Assembly (NCBI RefSeq): GCF_000621865.1
Contig: NZ_JHXE01000020.1
Location: 1-64,000 of the forward strand
Direction of reading: 5' to 3'
DNA: 64,000 nucleotides
Source of the DNA: Pseudobutyrivibrio sp. MD2005
GTDB lineage: Bacteria; Bacillota; Clostridia; Lachnospirales; Lachnospiraceae
The notes beneath the pieces are model-generated. The model had not been told where the DNA came from and ran no database searches. It saw nothing but the letters and a program-made list of their open reading frames with translations. This document shows, piece by piece, positions 44,879 through 53,853 of the stretch (the stretch's first letter is position 1; each line of letters begins with the position of its first letter). Both the position numbers and the translations under genes were made by a program.

Positions 44879-46048
44879 CTATTTAAGCATAGCGCCAGAG
44901 ATAACGAGTCTCTGAACCTCAGATGTACCTTCGTAGATTTCTGTGATCTTAGCATCACGCATCATACGCTCAACATCGTACTCTCTTGTGTAACCATAAC
45001 CACCGTGAAGCTGTACAGCCTTTGTAGTAACAGCCATAGCTGCCTCAGCTGCGAAAAGCTTAGCCTCAGCTGCCTCAATAGAGTAGCTTGTCTTGTGATC
45101 TTCCATGTACTGATCCTTTGTGCAAGCAGCCTTGTAAACAAGGTACTTAGCAGCATCCATACGAGCCTTCATATCAGCAAGCTGGAATGCTGTGTTCTGG
45201 AATGCAGCGATTGGACGACCAAACTGCTTTCTTTCCTTTACGAAATCGATTGTTGCATCGATTGAGCCCTCGCCAATACCAAGAGCCTGAGCAGCGATAC
45301 CAATACGTCCACCATCAAGTGTGTGCATAGCGATACCAAAGCCCTTTCCTCTAGGTCCAAGGATGTTCTCCTTTGGAATACGGCAATCCTGGAAGATAAG
45401 CTCGTATGTAGAAGAAGCACGGATACCCATCTTCTTCTCCTTTGTACCAAATGTAAATCCTGGTGTATCTTTCTCAACGATGAAAGCTGAGAACTTCTTA
45501 GACTTACGTCCTCTAGCATCCTCAACGATGTCTGTTACAGCGAAGATGATGTAGATATCAGCTTCCTTACCGTTTGTGATGAAGCACTTAGAACCGTTAA
45601 GTACCCAAGAATCTCCATCTTCCTCAGCTCTACACTGAGCGCCCTGTGCATCTGTACCAGCACCTGGCTCTGTAAGTGCGAAAGCACCAAGCTTCTTACC
45701 ACTTGCAAGTGGAACTAAGAACTTCTGCTTCTGCTCTTCTGTACCGTATGTAAGAATAGGATCGCAGCAAAGTGATGTATGCGCTGAAACGATAACACCT
45801 GTTGTACCGCAAACCTTTGAAAGTTCCTCTACGCACATGATGTATGTAAGAATATCACATCCCTGTCCGCCGTACTCCTTTGGAATTGGAATACCCATGA
45901 AACCGTACTTCATCATCTTCTCAACGTTTTCACGTGGGAACTGCTCTGTCTCATCAATTTCCTGAGCCATTGGCTTAACTTCATTCAAAGCGAACTCTCT
46001 GAATAACTGTCTAGCCATCTCATGCTTCTTATCTAATGTAAAATCCAT
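44879..46048 (-). CDS. bcd: Butyryl-CoA dehydrogenase
   Basis: 389 residues, acyl-CoA dehydrogenase fold. It has FAD-binding FALTEPGAGTDAQG, the catalytic Glu of IYEGTSEVQRLVISG, and the C-terminal LHGGYGYTREYDVERMMRD. It reduces crotonyl-CoA to butyryl-CoA with EtfAB. The start at 46048 follows AAGGAG. The frame is open a further 33 codons upstream, but that part is the intergenic hairpin. Confidence 0.95.
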   Translation of the reverse strand: MDFTLDKKHEMARQLFREFALNEVKPMAQEIDETEQFPRENVEKMMKYGFMGIPIPKEYGGQGCDILTYIMCVEELSKVCGTTGVIVSAHTSLCCDPILTYGTEEQKQKFLVPLASGKKLGAFALTEPGAGTDAQGAQCRAEEDGDSWVLNGSKCFITNGKEADIYIIFAVTDIVEDARGRKSKKFSAFIVEKDTPGFTFGTKEKKMGIRASSTYELIFQDCRIPKENILGPRGKGFGIAMHTLDGGRIGIAAQALGIGEGSIDATIDFVKERKQFGRPIAAFQNTAFQLADMKARMDAAKYLVYKAACTKDQYMEDHKTSYSIEAAEAKLFAAEAAMAVTTKAVQLHGGYGYTREYDVERMMRDAKITEIYEGTSEVQRLVISGAMLK

Positions 46049-46076
46049 GATCTGAATCTCCTTAATTTTATTCGCA

Positions 46077-46212
46077 ATCCATTGCACTATAGTTTTTCTC
46101 CCGTCTGTTACAGCTACAAGCCTAATGAATTCTCCGCTCGACAACATGTCTCGCGTAAGAATTATTAGAGCTTGTTGCTTACAGACTATTAAGACTCTAT
46201 GAGCAATGGATT
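46077..46212. repeat. Intergenic hairpin family, copy 2 (hbd-bcd gap)
   Basis: The core 46103-46186 has GTCTGTTACA...AGCTACAAGC...AATTCTCCGCTCGA on the left, pairing with AGAATT, GCTTGTTG and TTACAGAC on the right. An outer stem AATCCATTGC/GCAATGGATT (46077-46086/46203-46212) extends it. Same family as 38268-38356 and 47185-47269. It sits inside the butyrate operon and could tune mRNA processing or translation of bcd. Confidence 0.78.
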
Positions 46213-46257
46213 AATATAAACTGACTTTAGCCTTATCTGGCTTGGTTACGTAACGAA

Positions 46258-47130
46258 TTACATTGCATCTACTGCTGTCTTTGTACGATCTGCGTTGTAT
46301 ACGTAGAATCCCTTACCAGACTTGCAACCAAGGTTACCACCACGAACCATCTTACGAAGAAGTGGGCAAGCACGATACTTGCTGTCACCTGTCTCGTTGT
46401 AAAGAACGTCCATGATAGCAAGGCAGATATCAAGACCGATGAAATCGCCGAGCTCAAGTGGTCCCATTGGGTGGTTAGCACCAAGCTTCATAGCAGCATC
46501 GATACCAGCGATATCAGAAACACCTTCCATCTTGATGAATGCAGCTTCGTTGATCATTGGGATAAGGATACGGTTTACTACGAAACCAGCAGCCTCGTTA
46601 ACCTGTACTGGAGTCTTGTTGATTTCCTTAGAAATCTCAACGATTCTATCAACTGTCTCCTGTGGAGTGTTAACACCAGCGATAACCTCAACAAGCTTCA
46701 TTCTATCAGCAGGGTTGAAGAAGTGCATACCGATCATTGGACGGTTAAGACCATTTCCAATCTCTGTGATTGAAAGTGAAGATGTGTTTGAAGCGAAGAT
46801 GCACTCAGGCTTAGCGATCTCGTCAAGCTCCTTGAATGTTGTCTTCTTAACTTCCATGTTCTCGAAAGCAGCCTCAACGATAAGGTCACAATCCTTGCAA
46901 AGGTCTTCCTTGAGACCTGGAGTGATCTTAGCGAGGATAGCATCTACTGCTGCCTGCTCCATCTTTCCTTTTTCAACAAGTCTTGCATAACCCTTAGCAA
47001 TCTTGTCCTTTCCGCCTTCAGCCCACTCCTGCTTAATATCGCAAAGAGCTACTTCATAACCATCAACCATAGCAAATGCCTTAGCAATGCCCTGGCCCAT
47101 TGTACCTGCGCCAATTACGCCTACCTTCAT
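46258..47130 (-). CDS. hbd: 3-hydroxybutyryl-CoA dehydrogenase
   Basis: 290 residues. N-terminal Rossmann motif VIGAGTMGQGIAKAF, and the catalytic His/Glu in GMHFFNPADRMKLVEV. It reduces acetoacetyl-CoA to 3-hydroxybutyryl-CoA with NAD(P)H. AGGAGG stands before the ATG. Confidence 0.96.
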   Translation of the reverse strand: MKVGVIGAGTMGQGIAKAFAMVDGYEVALCDIKQEWAEGGKDKIAKGYARLVEKGKMEQAAVDAILAKITPGLKEDLCKDCDLIVEAAFENMEVKKTTFKELDEIAKPECIFASNTSSLSITEIGNGLNRPMIGMHFFNPADRMKLVEVIAGVNTPQETVDRIVEISKEINKTPVQVNEAAGFVVNRILIPMINEAAFIKMEGVSDIAGIDAAMKLGANHPMGPLELGDFIGLDICLAIMDVLYNETGDSKYRACPLLRKMVRGGNLGCKSGKGFYVYNADRTKTAVDAM

Positions 47131-47184
47131 TTTTAGTTCCTCCTAATATTTTTAGTCCGAGCCAGTTAATTAAGTCTTTCTCTC

Positions 47185-47269
47185 GCCTGTTACATTCACA
47201 AGCCTAATATTTCTCCGCTCAGCGTGGAATGCTTCGCTTGAGAAATATAAGAGCTTGAGAATTACAGGC
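47185..47269. repeat. Intergenic hairpin family, copy 3 (thl-hbd gap)
   Basis: GCCTGTTACATTCACAAGC pairs with GCTTG...TTACAGGC, and ATATTTCTC pairs with GAGAAATAT. The apical CTCCGCTC is shared with copy 2. The arms differ from copies 1 and 2 at many places but remain complementary. Confidence 0.78.
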
Positions 47270-47365
47270 TATTTGAACCTACATTTACTGCCTCTCGCTT
47301 AAATTTTAAAGTGTATCGAATAATTAAATATTCTAAATGGATGCTTATCGTCTTAACGATAACGA

Positions 47366-48568
47366 TTAGCCTTCGTACTTCTCGATAATTGTAGCGCAAC
47401 CCATACCGCCACCGATGCAAAGAGTAGCAAGACCCTTCTTGTACTCTGGGTTGTGAATCATATCGTAAATAAGTGTTACAAGGATACGAGCACCTGAAGC
47501 TCCTACTGGATGTCCAAGAGCGATAGCACCACCGTTTGGATTGAGCTTGTTAAGGTCGAAGCCAAGCTCCTTACCAACTGCTACAGACTGTGCTGCAAAT
47601 GCCTCGTTAGCCTCATATACATCAAGATCATCAATTGTAAGACCAGCCTTAGCAAGAGCCTTCTTTGTTGCTGGAACAGGACCGATACCCATGATTTCTG
47701 GAGCACATCCGCCAAGAGCACCAGCTACGAATGTAACGAGTGGCTTAACACCAAGTTCCTTAGCCTTCTCCTCAGACATAACTACGAGTGCTGCAGCACC
47801 ATCGTTGATACCTGAAGCATTACCAGCTGTAACAACTCCGTTTGGATATAAAGCCTTAAGCTTAGCAAGACCTTCCATTGTTGTACCAGGTCTTGGGCCT
47901 TCATCTGTATCGAAAAGAACTGTTTCCTTCTTCTTCTTGATTTCAACAGGAACGATCTCGTCCTTGAATGCACCAGATTCGATAGCTGCACAAGCTTTGT
48001 TCTGTGAGTTAACTGCGAACTCATCAAGCTCTTCTCTTGTAAGCTTCCACTGCTCAGCGATGTTATCAGCTGTCTTGATCATGTGGTAGTCATTGTATGC
48101 ATCCCAAAGAGCATCCTTAACCATTGTATCTACTAAAGCACCCTGGCTGTTTGATGGCCAAGTCATTCTGTAACCAAAACGTCCATTTGGAAGTGCGAAT
48201 GGTGCAAGTGACATATTCTCCATACCACCTGCTACTACTACATCAGCATCACCTGCGATAATCATCTGTGCTGCCTGGTTAACACAGTTAAGACCAGAAC
48301 CACAAACAACGTTTGTTGTAACTGCTGTTGTCTCGTTTGGAAGACCAGCCTTGATAGCTGCCTGACGAGCAACGTTCTGTCCTAAACCAGCCTGGATAAC
48401 GCATCCCATATATACGTGCTCTACGTCCTCTGGCTTGATTCCAGCTCTCTTAACTGCTTCCTTGATTACGATAGCACCTAAGTCTGCTGCTGGAGTGTTG
48501 CTAAGTGATCCGCCCATTGTACCAATGGCTGTTCTACATGCGCTAGCAATAACTACTTTTTTTCCCAT
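47366..48568 (-). CDS. thl: Acetyl-CoA C-acetyltransferase (thiolase)
   Basis: 400 residues. Acyl-enzyme Cys in [26 protein letters not shown] and the C-terminal catalytic [13 protein letters not shown]. It condenses two acetyl-CoA to acetoacetyl-CoA, the first step of butyrate formation. First gene of the operon. AAAGGAGAAAG precedes the ATG, and the 500-bp upstream region holds three Rex-like sites. Confidence 0.96.
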   Translation of the reverse strand: MGKKVVIASACRTAIGTMGGSLSNTPAADLGAIVIKEAVKRAGIKPEDVEHVYMGCVIQAGLGQNVARQAAIKAGLPNETTAVTTNVVCGSGLNCVNQAAQMIIAGDADVVVAGGMENMSLAPFALPNGRFGYRMTWPSNSQGALVDTMVKDALWDAYNDYHMIKTADNIAEQWKLTREELDEFAVNSQNKACAAIESGAFKDEIVPVEIKKKKETVLFDTDEGPRPGTTMEGLAKLKALYPNGVVTAGNASGINDGAAALVVMSEEKAKELGVKPLVTFVAGALGGCAPEIMGIGPVPATKKALAKAGLTIDDLDVYEANEAFAAQSVAVGKELGFDLNKLNPNGGAIALGHPVGASGARILVTLIYDMIHNPEYKKGLATLCIGGGMGCATIIEKYEG

Positions 48569-48689
48569 GTTTTTCTTTCTCCTTTTAAGAAATACTTTTT
48601 TGTTTTGGCGTTATTTAGTCAGATTATTTTAACAAGAAACGATATCTACTAACCGTTTGTGCAATGTATATAAAAATGCATCTCTCAAA

Positions 48690-48707
48690 CTGTTAATTTT
48701 TTAACGA
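48690..48707. promoter_or_regulatory. Rex-type operator 1
   Basis: CTGTTAATTTTTTAACGA matches 12 of the 14 fixed positions of the Rex consensus TTGTTAANNNNTTAACAA, about 120 bp upstream of thl. Confidence 0.65.
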
Positions 48708-48861
48708 ACCTTGGTAAAAAAAATAAACCTCACTACGCCGCCGATGTGAAAATGGTACCATATCTAGTCAGTGATTTCAAATAAAATTTTTGTCAGAAAA
48801 GGGCTTGACTACGAACTTGTCAGAATATTCCCATCAGGTTTAGTCAATTCTCTAATACCGC

Positions 48862-48879
48862 TTGTTAAATAATTATCAA
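48862..48879. promoter_or_regulatory. Rex-type operator 2
   Basis: TTGTTAAATAATTATCAA matches 13 of 14 fixed positions of the Rex consensus. It overlaps a possible minus-strand TTGATA -35 element. Confidence 0.7.
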
Positions 48880-48959
48880 GAAACATTGATTTTTCGTCTC
48901 CACGGAAACTTTGGCATCTATTTTCAGTTTTCGAATTGTGTCTATTCCGGTGAAAATTC

Positions 48960-48977
48960 TAGTTAAATTCTTAACAA
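48960..48977. promoter_or_regulatory. Rex-type operator 3
   Basis: TAGTTAAATTCTTAACAA matches 13 of 14 fixed positions of the Rex consensus. The interval 48569-49004 otherwise shows no gene. It is the control region of the butyrate operon. Confidence 0.65.
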
Positions 48978-49004
48978 GCTTTTTTCTATATATTTCACAA
49001 AAGA

Positions 49005-49041
49005 AACAGCACTTGGAAAATGGTTATTTCCAAGTGCTGTT
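49005..49041 (-). terminator. deoD terminator
   Basis: AACAGCACTTGGAAA pairs perfectly with TTTCCAAGTGCTGTT. TCTTTTG follows on the minus strand. Confidence 0.85.
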
Positions 49042-49073
49042 ATAAGTCTTTTTATGGTCTTACTCTAATGGAA

Positions 49074-49790
49074 TTACAATACAATTGCTGTCTCAAGAGC
49101 AAGCTTCATCATCTCTGTAAATGACTTCTGACGATCCTCTGCTGGAATCTCCTCTGAAGTAACAAATGAATCAGAAATTGTAAGCATACATGTGGCATTC
49201 TTGCCAAGCATATTTGCATTGTTGAAAAGAGCAAAGCTTTCCATTTCTACGCAGTCACATCCGCAACGCTCTTTAACTGCTTTCCAGCCGCCCATTTCAG
49301 GTGCTGTGTAGAACTGATCTGCAGAATGAACCTTTGCAAGCTTAGCATCAATGCCAAGCTCCTTAGCCTTTGCAATTGCAATGTCATTAATCTTCTTGCT
49401 TGGGTAAAGAGTCTTATCCTCTACTCCATTTGTATACTTTGCAAAAGTGCTGTCTGAATAAGCACTTTCAGAAATAACTACGTCTAAAACATTTAATTTA
49501 TCTGTGTAGCTTCCAGCTGAACCAATACGAATGATGTTTTCAACATCATAGAACTCATAAAGCTCGTATGAGTAAATACCAATTGAAGGCATTCCCATAC
49601 CACTAGCCATAACTGAAACTGGAACTCCCTTGTATGTGCCTGTAAAACCTAAACAGTTACGAACTGTATTAACACATTTTACATCCTCCAAAAAATTCTC
49701 AGCTACGAATTTTGCACGTAATGGATCGCCAGGCATAAGGACTGTCTTTGCGAAATCACCCTTCTTGGCTTCATTATGTGGTGTTGCCAT
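49074..49790 (-). CDS. deoD: Purine-nucleoside phosphorylase (DeoD type)
   Basis: 238 residues: TPHNEAKKGDFAKTVLMPGDPLRAKFVAE, the GSAGS phosphate region and the VEMESFALF ribose-binding motif. It splits purine nucleosides with phosphate for salvage. The start at 49790 follows AAGGAGG; an upstream in-frame ATG is inside the preceding gene's end region. End of the thyA-to-deoD gene string. Confidence 0.95.
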   Translation of the reverse strand: MATPHNEAKKGDFAKTVLMPGDPLRAKFVAENFLEDVKCVNTVRNCLGFTGTYKGVPVSVMASGMGMPSIGIYSYELYEFYDVENIIRIGSAGSYTDKLNVLDVVISESAYSDSTFAKYTNGVEDKTLYPSKKINDIAIAKAKELGIDAKLAKVHSADQFYTAPEMGGWKAVKERCGCDCVEMESFALFNNANMLGKNATCMLTISDSFVTSEEIPAEDRQKSFTEMMKLALETAIVL

Positions 49791-49806
49791 AGTTTTTCCT
49801 CCTTTA

Positions 49807-51033
49807 TTAATTATTATAGTTATAGAAATAATGGGCATTTAATACAGTGCCCGATGTTCTATCAAGAAATCCTGACTGACCTGCATCTACCTGTGATTGA
49901 TGCAATGCCTGCGCATAAGTATAAGTACAGAAGAACAACGCGTCAGTGTTGGTATTGCCGGCAATAGCCTGCGATGCGGCATATTGGCACGCACTATTTG
50001 GTCCCTCAGCTAAAATGATTGCCACTCGACCAGATGTAACAGGTGCAAACTGCCCAGAAGAATAGATTACTCCTGATACAGTGTTAGGGAATCTTGAGCT
50101 AGCAACTCTGTTCATAACAACTGAACCTACTGCTAATCTACCAGCATCTCCCTGATTGGCTGCCTCAGCCTGAATCAATGCTGCAAGCAAAAGTGTCTCT
50201 TCATCTGTTGTGCTGTAGCCACCAGAGTATCCACCTCGCTCACCAGCAAGCTTTTCAGCTAAAGCCACCTGCGCATCCTGATACTGTTTTTGAATTCTTT
50301 TCTCGTATGATTTTGCCTCTTCCAGCTGTTTCTCCAATTCCTCTATTGCAGCTTGTGTATCTGCGATTTGAGAATTAGTAGTGTTTAACGCTGTAGAAGT
50401 ATTATTTACTAATGTTCCAAGCTGATTTTTCTTTGACTTCAGGTTGCTTTGATATGCGCTAAGCTCATCGCTCTTCTCCTCAATAGCAGCTTTTGTCTCT
50501 TCCAGCTTTGCCTCTGTCTCTTCAAACTTTTTTACAGCCGCTTGATCATAAGCTGTAATTTGAGACATATATTCTAAACGCTGCAAAAACTCTGAAATGG
50601 AACCACATTCCAGATAATTTACAAGTGTGTTTGTCGATTTATTCTCATACATATACTGGATGCGAAGCTTCATTGATTCTTTTTGCTCATCGAGGCTCGC
50701 TTGTGTTTTTTTGAGCTCCTCATTCAATAAATCAATGTCAGCCTCTACTTCAGCTATGTCCTCCTCTGTGGATGATATTTCGCCAACTACAGAGGTTATT
50801 TGATTATTAAGATTTGAAATTTGCCCCGAAAGACTATCCGCCTGCTCCTCAAGTTGTCCCTTGGCGTCTTCTACCTGCTTCTTAGTATCGTTAATTTCAT
50901 TAACCGCATTAGACGCTTTTTCAGACTCTTCCTTAAGCCTATCAACTTCAGACTGTGATGCCTGTGCAGATGTGCTATAGATACACACCGCCGCCAGAAT
51001 CAGCATAGCAAGGCAGCCCCTTATTTTTTTCAT
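49807..51033 (-). CDS. Secreted coiled-coil cell wall hydrolase (SleB/CwlJ type)
   Basis: 408 residues. A signal peptide ending STSAQA leads to a long coiled coil (about 30-260, heptad-rich in Glu/Lys/Gln, of the type in peptidoglycan-hydrolase activators). A C-terminal hydrolase_2 domain follows: LLLAALIQAEAANQGDAGRLAVGSVVMNRV with the catalytic Glu, and later GFLDRTSGTVLNAHYFYN. It should cleave peptidoglycan outside the cell; the coiled coil may hold it autoinhibited. The start at 51033 follows TAGGAG, and the ilvN stop overlaps the upstream region. Confidence 0.88.
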   Translation of the reverse strand: MKKIRGCLAMLILAAVCIYSTSAQASQSEVDRLKEESEKASNAVNEINDTKKQVEDAKGQLEEQADSLSGQISNLNNQITSVVGEISSTEEDIAEVEADIDLLNEELKKTQASLDEQKESMKLRIQYMYENKSTNTLVNYLECGSISEFLQRLEYMSQITAYDQAAVKKFEETEAKLEETKAAIEEKSDELSAYQSNLKSKKNQLGTLVNNTSTALNTTNSQIADTQAAIEELEKQLEEAKSYEKRIQKQYQDAQVALAEKLAGERGGYSGGYSTTDEETLLLAALIQAEAANQGDAGRLAVGSVVMNRVASSRFPNTVSGVIYSSGQFAPVTSGRVAIILAEGPNSACQYAASQAIAGNTNTDALFFCTYTYAQALHQSQVDAGQSGFLDRTSGTVLNAHYFYNYNN

Positions 51034-51041
51034 AAATTCTC

Positions 51042-51551
51042 CTATCGGCAAGAGCTGCTGATTGATTCTACCGCAACAGCACCGCCACGAGTCACCTCTA
51101 TTTTCTTAAATCTAGATTTTAAAAGCGTGATTAACTCATTATTTTTTCTCTCTGTAAGTGTACATTGAAACAAAACTGAATCAACCCCAATATCTACGAT
51201 TTTAACATTTCCACCCTGGTCAAAAACTTCAGCTATCTGAAAAGCTTCAGTCTTACCTTCATTGTTAAGGTTAAATACCTTAGCAAAAAGGATTTCTTTC
51301 ATATGTATTGGCATGGTAGTAAGGTCGATAACCTTGATTACTTCAACCATAGCATTTAGCTGCTTTTTAATCTGTTCAAAGGTTGTATCATCGGCCTTAA
51401 CTGATATTGTCATTCTAGAGACATCTTCCCTTTCTGTTGTACCAACTGTAAGCGTCTGCAAATTATATGATTTAGCAGAAAAAAGGCCTGATACCTTAGC
51501 CAAAACACCGACCTGATTTTCAACGTATAAAGCAATCCATCTATTTTTCAT
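51042..51551 (-). CDS. ilvN: Acetolactate synthase small subunit
   Basis: 169 residues. An N-terminal ACT domain (VENQVGVLAKVSGLFSAKSYNLQTL) is followed by a second ACT-like half. The regulatory subunit confers valine feedback control on IlvB. 5 bp after ilvB. Confidence 0.94.
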   Translation of the reverse strand: MKNRWIALYVENQVGVLAKVSGLFSAKSYNLQTLTVGTTEREDVSRMTISVKADDTTFEQIKKQLNAMVEVIKVIDLTTMPIHMKEILFAKVFNLNNEGKTEAFQIAEVFDQGGNVKIVDIGVDSVLFQCTLTERKNNELITLLKSRFKKIEVTRGGAVAVESISSSCR

Positions 51552-51556
51552 CTTTT

Positions 51557-53248
51557 CTACCTCAAAATCATTTCACTAAGTGGAGTACCGCTCTTTACCA
51601 TAGGAAGCACTAAATCGTCTGGAGAAACAGCAAAGTCCAGTACTGTTGGCCCCTCTGTATTTGCCTTTGCATCCTCAAGGGCTGCTACTACTCCTTCGGA
51701 ATCCATCACTCTAATAGCCTTACAATTGTAGCTGTATGCCCATTTCAAGAAATCAGGATAGTAGTTTCCATCCTCAGCAGATAAATCTGTGATTTCGTAT
51801 CGCTTACCATAAAACAGCTGCTGCATTTGGCGAACCATGCCCAGATTGGCATTGTTAAATATGCATATAACTATTGGTGTTTTAACAGACATAGCCGTTG
51901 CCATCTCCTGCATATTCATTTGGAAACCTCCATCGCCTGTAATTAAAACAACAGGCTTCTTAGGATTTCCGATTGCAGCGCCAATAGCTGCCGGGAATCC
52001 AAATCCCATAGTTCCCAATCCGCCAGATGTAATAAACTCCTGATCTTTGTTAAGCTTAATAAACTGGGATGCCCACATCTGATGTTGACCTACATCAGTA
52101 ACTATATTCGCATCAGGGAACACCCTATTAATTCCTTCACAGATTTCCTGAGGTGAGATGCCTATTTTTGAATTAGGCATACTTAATGGGTGTTCTTCTT
52201 CCCATTCGTTTATCTTAGCCAACCATTTTTCTGTATTGATTTTTTCTGCATACTCCACCAAACGTTCCAAAGCTATGCCTGCATCCGCAGTAACTGGAAC
52301 GTCAACTGAAACGTTTCGAGATATTGATGCTGATGCAATATCAACATGGACGATTTTGGCCTTTGGCGCAAATTCATCCAACTCACCAGTAATTCTATCA
52401 TTAAATCGTGTTCCAATTGAGAACAAAACATCACATTCTGTTACTGCCTTATTTGCAGCAAACCTACCGTGCATTCCACAGTTTCCAACAAACAATGGAT
52501 GATTCTCAGGCATAACGCCCTTACCCATAACAGTAGTTGTCACAGGCACATTCATCTTCTCTGCAAATTCTAAGAGCCTATCCTGAGCACCTGAAATTCT
52601 AACGCCACCGCCTGCTAAAATAAGTGGACGTTTTGCATTCTTCAGAAGACGATATGCTTTTTTGAGCTGACCAATGTGAACAGTCTCATTCGGATGATAT
52701 CCTCGAATATCTACATGATTTGGATATTCTGGATTTCCAGTCATAACCTGTATATCCTTAGGAATATCAATAAGTACAGGACCTGGCTTTCCTGTAGATG
52801 CAATTTGAAAGCCCATTTTGATTATCTTGCCCATATCATCACGCTCGCGAACTGTAACACCGTATTTGGTGATAGAGCGTGTCATTCCTACGATATCAAC
52901 TTCTTGGAACGCATCATTACCTATAAGGTGAAGTGGCACCTGTCCTGTAAAAATGACCATAGGAATGCTGTCGTAATAAGCATCTGCTATTCCGGTAATA
53001 GTGTTAGTAGCGCCAGGGCCTGAAGTAACCAGTACCACCGCAGTCTTGCCCGTAGCTCGAGCGTATCCTTCTGCCTCGTGCACAAGCGCTTGCTCGTGAC
53101 GACCTAAGACCACCTTTATATCCTCGGTCTTGTATAGCTCGTCCACAATATCTGTAATCATACCGCCAGGATATGCAAATATTGTATCTACGCCTTCTTC
53201 CTTTAATGCTTTAACAAACAGTTTCCTTCCAGTAATATTAAGTGCCAT
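51557..53248 (-). CDS. ilvB: Acetolactate synthase large subunit
   Basis: 563 residues, thiamine diphosphate enzyme. Activating Glu in GRHEQALVHEAEG, FAD-binding middle domain, and TPP motif GDGGFQMNMQEMATA. First committed step of branched-chain amino acid synthesis. TTGAGGTACG precedes the ATG. It is tightly linked to ilvN and close to dfrA, with no leader-peptide attenuator or T-box visible in the 28-bp gap. Confidence 0.96.
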   Translation of the reverse strand: MALNITGRKLFVKALKEEGVDTIFAYPGGMITDIVDELYKTEDIKVVLGRHEQALVHEAEGYARATGKTAVVLVTSGPGATNTITGIADAYYDSIPMVIFTGQVPLHLIGNDAFQEVDIVGMTRSITKYGVTVRERDDMGKIIKMGFQIASTGKPGPVLIDIPKDIQVMTGNPEYPNHVDIRGYHPNETVHIGQLKKAYRLLKNAKRPLILAGGGVRISGAQDRLLEFAEKMNVPVTTTVMGKGVMPENHPLFVGNCGMHGRFAANKAVTECDVLFSIGTRFNDRITGELDEFAPKAKIVHVDIASASISRNVSVDVPVTADAGIALERLVEYAEKINTEKWLAKINEWEEEHPLSMPNSKIGISPQEICEGINRVFPDANIVTDVGQHQMWASQFIKLNKDQEFITSGGLGTMGFGFPAAIGAAIGNPKKPVVLITGDGGFQMNMQEMATAMSVKTPIVICIFNNANLGMVRQMQQLFYGKRYEITDLSAEDGNYYPDFLKWAYSYNCKAIRVMDSEGVVAALEDAKANTEGPTVLDFAVSPDDLVLPMVKSGTPLSEMILR

Positions 53249-53276
53249 TCTACGTACCTCAAAGTTGTTTAATTAA

Positions 53277-53768
53277 CTAACGTGCCTGTGTATATGTCCT
53301 AAAATAAAACTCTATGTCATAATATGTCTGCTCCTCAGATTCCTCTGCAAGCTTCCATTTTGAATTGTCATCCAAATTTGGAAAATAGGTATCTGCATCA
53401 TATGCGTAATCAACATATGTAACAAATGCTCTATCACATTCATCCAGCATCATTCTATAAATGCTTTCGCCACCAATGATAAAAATATCATCGTTATTAT
53501 ATTTTGTTAATTCTGCATTTAATTCCTCTTTTGAATGAACAACTATCGCATCCTTAACCTGATAATTATTATCTCTTGTAAGAACGATGTTAACTCTATT
53601 TTTCAGAGGCTTACCATTTGGAAAGCTCTCTAATGTCTTTCGGCCCATTACAACGACTTTGCCTGATGTGGTCTCCCTGAAAAACTTCATATCATCTGGG
53701 ATGCTCACCAGCAATTTATTATCTTTGCCTATAGCCCAATTTCTATCTACTGCAACAATTAAATTCAT
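53277..53768 (-). CDS. dfrA: Dihydrofolate reductase
   Basis: 163 residues: VDRNWAIGKDNKLLVSIPDDMKFF (substrate Asp), VVMGRKTLESFP and IFIIGGESIYRMML. It reduces dihydrofolate regenerated by ThyA. GAGAGGAG precedes the ATG. Follows thyA after a short hairpin-rich gap. Confidence 0.95.
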   Translation of the reverse strand: MNLIVAVDRNWAIGKDNKLLVSIPDDMKFFRETTSGKVVVMGRKTLESFPNGKPLKNRVNIVLTRDNNYQVKDAIVVHSKEELNAELTKYNNDDIFIIGGESIYRMMLDECDRAFVTYVDYAYDADTYFPNLDDNSKWKLAEESEEQTYYDIEFYFRTYTQAR

Positions 53769-53811
53769 CTAAACTCCTCTCATCGGCCCTCCAAGAATCT
53801 CAAGCTCCCGT

Positions 53812-53848
53812 AGGGCACCCTCCCAGTAAACTGGGTCCCTCCTTATAT
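53812..53848. repeat. Short hairpin repeat (CCCAG-TAAA-CTGGG)
   Basis: In the thyA-dfrA gap, CCCAG-TAAA-CTGGG is followed by TCCCTCCTTATATGCAT. A second copy at 63414-63441 reads CCCAC-TAAA-GTGGG followed by TCCCTCCTATGTGCAT. The G/C swap in the stem is compensatory while loop and tail are conserved. Confidence 0.55.
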
Positions 53849-53853
53849 GCATA

